64,000 nt of DNA from a bacterium (GTDB lineage Bacteria; Spirochaetota; Leptospiria; Leptospirales; Leptonemataceae), in contig JANSYA010000005.1 of assembly GCA_024742665.1 (NCBI GenBank), positions 248,001 to 312,000 on the forward strand. Reading direction: 5' to 3'. The position numbers were made by a program, and so were the translations under genes. A model generated the notes under the pieces. It was not told where the DNA came from and did no database searches. It was given only the letters and a program-made list of their open reading frames with translations. This document shows, piece by piece, positions 60,551 through 64,000 of this stretch. Every line of letters starts with the position of its first letter. Within the stretch, counting starts at the first letter, position 1.

Positions 60551-60609
60551 AAGAAAACGAAACGCGAAAGTCGTCGTCGCCGTGTAAAAGCGACGGCTGT
60601 AAAGGGCGA

Positions 60610-61209
60610 ATGCGACGGCGGGAAATTATGCAGGCGAAAGGCGATTCAAATGATTCGATCGGAGTGCTCTTCGTTTGTCTTGGAAATATCTGTCGGTCTC
60701 CCGCGGCCGAAGGCACCTTCGCCCACGTCGTCGCCGAACGATCGCTCGTCGATCGCTTTCGCATCGATTCCTGCGGCACCTCCGCCTATCATATCGGCGA
60801 AGCCGCGAACTCTACTTCGCGCGCTACTGCGCGACGGCACGGCATAGAATTAAAGTCGCGAGCGCGCCAGTTTACATCGCAGGATTTCGATCGCTTCGAT
60901 TATATCTTCGCCATGGACGGCGCGAATTTTTCCGAGATCGCTTCGCTCGCGCGAGGCGCCGATGACTTGCAGCGCGTCTTTAAGTTCCGCGCCTTCGATC
61001 CTGATTTCGCCGGCGTGCTCGCGGTCGGTGCAGACCCCGCCGCCTCCCCGGATGCCGGCCGCGGCAGTGGACGAGCCGGGGGAAAGCAGCCGCCCGACGT
61101 GCCCGATCCGTACTACGGCGGCCCTGACGGTTTCGAAGAAGTGCAGCAGATCATGTTACGCACGTCTTCGCATCTGCTGGACTGGCTGCTCGCGCGGCAT
61201 CCACTATAA
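60610..61209 (+). CDS. Low-molecular-weight protein-tyrosine phosphatase
   Basis: A 199-residue cytosolic phosphatase. The P-loop 'VLFVCLGNICRSPAAEG' carries the nucleophilic Cys and Arg, and the general acid Asp is in 'VPDPYYGG'. A Gly/Ala/Pro-rich insertion of about 25 residues precedes the DPYY motif, making the protein longer than the usual 150-160. An ATG at 60628 is an alternative start. It lies between a CnoX-like gene and HMG-CoA lyase. Confidence 0.93.
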   Translation: MRRREIMQAKGDSNDSIGVLFVCLGNICRSPAAEGTFAHVVAERSLVDRFRIDSCGTSAYHIGEAANSTSRATARRHGIELKSRARQFTSQDFDRFDYIFAMDGANFSEIASLARGADDLQRVFKFRAFDPDFAGVLAVGADPAASPDAGRGSGRAGGKQPPDVPDPYYGGPDGFEEVQQIMLRTSSHLLDWLLARHPL

Positions 61210-61239
61210 GCGCGCGTAAATTGATCGAGGCAGGACGAC

Positions 61240-62139
61240 ATGGCGAATAAAGAAAAATATATTCAGATTTACGAAGTCGGTCCGCGGGACGGTCTGCAAA
61301 ACGAAGCGCAGCCCGTACCGACCGACGCGAAGATTCGTTATATCGAAGCGCTGGCCCGGGCCGGCCATACACGCATCGAAGCGACGTCCTTCGTACGCCC
61401 CGGCGTCATTCCGCAGCTGTCAGACGCCCACGAAGTCTATACCGGTCTGCAAAATCAGACCGGCGTGCGCTATATCGCCCTGACGCCGAATCGCAAGGGC
61501 ATGGAAAACGGCCTGGCCGCCGGCCTGCAGGAAGGGGCGATTTTTACGGCCGCCTCCGAAGCCTTCACGAAAAAGAATATTAACGCCACCATCGACGAAA
61601 GCATCGCCCGCTTCGGCGACGTGATGGCGCTTGCGTCGGACGCCGGCATTCCCGTGCGCGGCTATGTCAGCACCGTCGTCGAATGTCCCTACGCCGGCAA
61701 GATCGATCCGGAGGCGGTGCTCGACGTGTGCCGCCGGCTCCTGGACCTGGGAGTGTACCAGGTATCGCTCGGCGAAACGATCGGGGTCGCCGTGCCGGAT
61801 GATATTGCGCGCTTGCTCGACGTGCTCTTAAAAGAGATTCCAGCCGAGAAGCTGGCGGGTCACTTTCACGATACCCGGGGCACCGCTCTGGCGTCGGTGT
61901 TTCGCGCGATCGAATTCGGACTGCGGATTTTCGATGCGAGCTCCGGTGGTCTGGGCGGCTGTCCCTATGCTCCGGGAGCGGCCGGGAATTTGGCCACGGA
62001 AGATCTGGTCTACGCCCTGCATCGCAGCGGCTACGAGACCGGCATCGACTTAGAGGCTCTGGCCCTGGCCACGAGCGGCATTGCGCAATCTCTGGGGCGT
62101 GAACCGACCGGCCGCGTCTATCTCGCCTGCAAAAGCTGA
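61240..62139 (+). CDS. mvaB: Hydroxymethylglutaryl-CoA lyase
   Basis: A 299-residue TIM-barrel enzyme that splits HMG-CoA into acetyl-CoA and acetoacetate in leucine breakdown. Motifs: 'YEVGPRDGLQNEAQPV' with the catalytic Arg-Asp, 'IEATSFVRPGVIPQLSDA', 'AGHFHDTRGTAL' (metal His) and the signature 'DASSGGLGGCPYAPGAAGNL' with the catalytic Cys. No other leucine-degradation genes are in the window. It ends with no clear terminator. Confidence 0.93.
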   Translation: MANKEKYIQIYEVGPRDGLQNEAQPVPTDAKIRYIEALARAGHTRIEATSFVRPGVIPQLSDAHEVYTGLQNQTGVRYIALTPNRKGMENGLAAGLQEGAIFTAASEAFTKKNINATIDESIARFGDVMALASDAGIPVRGYVSTVVECPYAGKIDPEAVLDVCRRLLDLGVYQVSLGETIGVAVPDDIARLLDVLLKEIPAEKLAGHFHDTRGTALASVFRAIEFGLRIFDASSGGLGGCPYAPGAAGNLATEDLVYALHRSGYETGIDLEALALATSGIAQSLGREPTGRVYLACKS

Positions 62140-62445
62140 GTGGCCGTTTTTCCACACCGTTTGGCTTATCAGGGTCGTTTCAGCGTGACTTTCAGCCGAA
62201 TGCGAGCTGCCGGAGAATTCGCCGTTCTGACTCCAGAAGCCGCAGAGCCGGCGATTTGAGCCAGAGTACGGGGTTGGTGTGGGCCACCTGCGAACCTCGG
62301 GCCCGGAAAAATTGAACCCGCCCGGAATTTTGCCCCCCAAGATCTGGTTGGGCTGAATTTCGTAGATCTTCACAGCGCGGCCGAAAATACTGCACCTGCC
62401 TGCGATTTATTTCGAACCTGCAGCGGGTATCAGAGAGGCTTTCTC
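62140..62445. other. Intergenic region upstream of the YceI gene
   Basis: These 306 bp hold no convincing reading frame. Weak inverted repeats occur (for example GTGG...CCAC at its left end) but no consensus promoter was accepted. A GAGAGG lies 8 nt before the YceI start. Confidence 0.5.
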
Positions 62446-63036
62446 ATGAAAGATTTTGCACACACAGTTAAGAACAACGCCGGTCGCGGCGCACTGCGCG
62501 CGGCCACGGTCGCCATCGCGGCGCTTTGCCTGATCGCCATTCCCCTCGGCGCCGCCGAAGAATGGAAGCTGGACAAATCCACCAGCGCCGTAACCTTCAC
62601 CGCCGATTCACGGCTGGGCGCGGTCGACGGCGTGTTTCGCAGTTGGAGCATGGACGCGAAGGTCCCCGCGGACCTGACGAAAGGCTCCGGAAAATTCGTA
62701 GTCGACGTCGCTTCGATCGACACCGGCAATCGCCGTCGGGACGCCCACCTGCGGAATCCGGACTTCTTTGAAGTCGAAACCTATCCGAATGCCGTGTTTA
62801 CGATTCAGTCGGTCAGCTCAGACGAAGATCGCGTCAAAGTGCTCGGCACGATGAAAATCAAAAACACGGAGCGCACTGAGACGCTGACCTTTCGTCGCGT
62901 GGAAAGCGCCGACCGTCTGGAACTGAACGGTCGCATCATCATCGATCGTACGAAGTACGGAATCGATTACGACAGCATCTTCAATCCGATTGAAAATGAA
63001 GTCATCCTGCGCATGAAGCTGGTCTTCAAAAAATAA
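62446..63036 (+). CDS. YceI-family periplasmic lipid-binding protein
   Basis: A 196-residue exported protein with a signal peptide (cleavage near 'IPLGAAEE'). YceI features: 'WKLDKSTSAVTFTADSRLGAVDG', shortened domain with 'VDVASIDTGNRRRDAHLRNPDFF' (about residues 90-112), and 'FTIQSVSS', 'GTMKIKNTERTETLTF'. The lipocalin-like barrel binds polyisoprenoid or fatty-acyl chains in the periplasm. GAGAGG lies 8 nt before the ATG. A hairpin follows the stop. Confidence 0.9.
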   Translation: MKDFAHTVKNNAGRGALRAATVAIAALCLIAIPLGAAEEWKLDKSTSAVTFTADSRLGAVDGVFRSWSMDAKVPADLTKGSGKFVVDVASIDTGNRRRDAHLRNPDFFEVETYPNAVFTIQSVSSDEDRVKVLGTMKIKNTERTETLTFRRVESADRLELNGRIIIDRTKYGIDYDSIFNPIENEVILRMKLVFKK

Positions 63037-63045
63037 GCCCGGTCG

Positions 63046-63090
63046 TTTCGGCTTCGCGTCCTGTCCTGATGAATGGGCGCGGAGCCGAAA
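63046..63090 (+). terminator. Hairpin after the YceI gene
   Basis: Arms TTTCGGCTTCGCG (63046-63058) and CGCGGAGCCGAAA (63078-63090) pair over 13 bp with one G-U in the plus-strand RNA and a 19-nt loop. No T-tract follows, so it may be a stability hairpin rather than a classical terminator. A short CTGAC triplication and GCTCGTTT repeats follow at about 63108-63150. Confidence 0.5.
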
Positions 63091-63159
63091 GCGTGCGCAT
63101 TGCAACCTGACCTGACCTGACGCTCGCTCGTTTGCTCGTTTGGTTGCGTTTACTCCGTC

Positions 63160-63999
63160 TTAGTCATTCGCTTCGATTGTAGTCCACCGAATCAGATGCG
63201 CCGTAAAGACTCCCGGTTTGTTTCGCGACGGCGTATAGCGCAGGCTGTAGGAGACCCCGCCCTGCTCGATATTTAAGCCGACCCAGTTTGCGATGGGCTG
63301 TTTGCGAATCGCCAGGTTCTTGCCCGAGCCACAGTTGATGGACCCGTTCCATTTTTTTCCGATTGGATCGTAGGCGGTGAGTCGCGCGCCGCAGTCGCCC
63401 GGTTTCGTTTCGATATTCGGGCCGACTTCGGCGACGGTCTCTTTCACGGCGATGCGATACTCCTGCGGCAGGACTGCGAAAAAAAGATTCACTCCGCGCC
63501 AGCTGCGAGCGTCTTCGCTGCTGCGTTCCAGCTTGCCTCCGAATTCGGTTACAGCCAGCTCCAGATTCAAATGCGAACCGTCGGCCGAATTCGCGCGGAG
63601 CGAGCCGGCTTTCAGCGCTCGCGTCACGACGGAAAACCGCGCATCGCCGCGCCGCAGGGCTTCAAGGATTTGCGCATCCTGTCCGCAGCTGCTTCCCGAA
63701 TCAAAGAAAACACTGCGCATGCGATACTCCTGAACTTCGCCCAGTGTAATCGCGCCGTTAAAGGTCCGGCCGGCGCCGACTGCGACGCTGCCAGCGCCGA
63801 GAGCGCCGCCGAAGTCACGGGCGATTTCAGTGCCCGCCGCGAAGCCGCCCGAGTAGCTCTGGGTGTATTCGCTGAAGCTCGCATGGGCCTCGCTTTCCAG
63901 CTCTCCGCGAAAGCAGCGGTTGGTGGCGAATGTCATCGGCTTCGGATCGCTGAGGTGAAAGCCCCGCAGATCCGCGGAAGTTACCGGTTGCAGCGCCTG
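63160..63999 (-). CDS. Hypothetical protein, 5' end outside window
   Basis: The minus-strand frame is open from the stop at 63160 to the right edge of the window, so the ATG at 63936 is probably internal and the N-terminus (with any signal) is missing. About 280 residues are seen. The sequence is beta-rich and polar with Gly-rich patches ('AGTEIARDFGGALGAGSVAV') and Cys residues that may form disulfides ('GSSCGQDA', 'PGDCGARL', 'SINCGSG'), as expected for a secreted or surface protein. No family recognised. Confidence 0.6.
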   Translation of the reverse strand, partial: QALQPVTSADLRGFHLSDPKPMTFATNRCFRGELESEAHASFSEYTQSYSGGFAAGTEIARDFGGALGAGSVAVGAGRTFNGAITLGEVQEYRMRSVFFDSGSSCGQDAQILEALRRGDARFSVVTRALKAGSLRANSADGSHLNLELAVTEFGGKLERSSEDARSWRGVNLFFAVLPQEYRIAVKETVAEVGPNIETKPGDCGARLTAYDPIGKKWNGSINCGSGKNLAIRKQPIANWVGLNIEQGGVSYSLRYTPSRNKPGVFTAHLIRWTTIEAND

Positions 64000-64000
64000 A

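Noticed and set aside
1..64000. tRNA, rRNA, CRISPR arrays, insertion sequences
   Set aside because: No tRNA-like cloverleaf arm, rRNA segment, regular spacer-repeat array or transposase frame was seen by eye; a tRNAscan or Rfam search was not possible.

Overview
The window is about 64 kb of GC-rich bacterial chromosome, densely coded on both strands, with no rRNA, tRNA, CRISPR array or insertion sequence that I can recognise. The best guess for the host is a spirochaete, probably of the order Leptospirales. The reasons are a flgN ... flgK-flgL-fliW-csrA flagellar block, many lipoproteins with relaxed lipoboxes, a SpoIIE-type phosphatase next to the flagellar genes, and System I cytochrome c maturation genes. 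This placement is an inference; no marker gene was compared. The first gene and the last gene are both cut by the window edges.

Layout. 0-5 kb: a truncated hypothetical gene, a paraoxonase-like lipoprotein, and a ccmB-ccmC-(CcmD-like) operon. 5-9.6 kb: a DUF389 membrane protein, an orphan GHKL ATPase, a small membrane protein, a DUF1877 protein and a nitroreductase. 9.7-21.4 kb: one long minus-strand run. It starts with flgN and two novel genes, continues with flgK, flgL, fliW and csrA, then a small secreted protein, a PP2C-type phosphatase and dinB, and ends with an RND-like permease that has lost its proton-relay residues. Many junctions overlap by 4 nt. A strongly structured RNA element sits in the flgL leader. 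21.5-28.8 kb: a lipoprotein and a DUF192 protein face a purD operon that ends in a natural CdaA-CdaR fusion (c-di-AMP synthesis). 28.9-31.4 kb: an ArsR regulator with a large palindromic operator and three small-ligand or SRPBCC/VOC/cupin genes.

31.4-38.3 kb: a seven-repeat beta-propeller lipoprotein, a SCO1-chemoreceptor pair, valS (with 27-bp tandem repeats across its stop codon) and a small lipoprotein. 38.3-43.0 kb: a MocR regulator divergent from a three-gene operon (DsbA-like isomerase, PLP aminotransferase, PhzF), with paired direct repeats between them. 43-49.6 kb: thioredoxin, DUF1330, a MATE transporter, a secreted lipase behind a consensus sigma-54 promoter and ahead of a clear intrinsic terminator, and a divergent pair of lipoproteins (GH113-like glycosidase; degenerate metallo-beta-lactamase fold). 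49.8-54.9 kb: TPM protein, flavin amine oxidase, an unknown membrane-anchored protein, tpiA.

54.9-64 kb: a decay site holding a frameshifted nucleotide-cyclase remnant and an ECF sigma-factor fragment fused to a ChrR-type cupin. It is followed by a pseudo-sulfatase membrane protein, a second tandem-repeat patch, a von Willebrand A protein, a CnoX-like thioredoxin, a low-molecular-weight phosphatase, HMG-CoA lyase, YceI and a truncated hypothetical. The most notable points are the CdaA-CdaR fusion, the flgL leader element, the sigma-54 lipase promoter, the MocR operon and the sigma/cupin scar.
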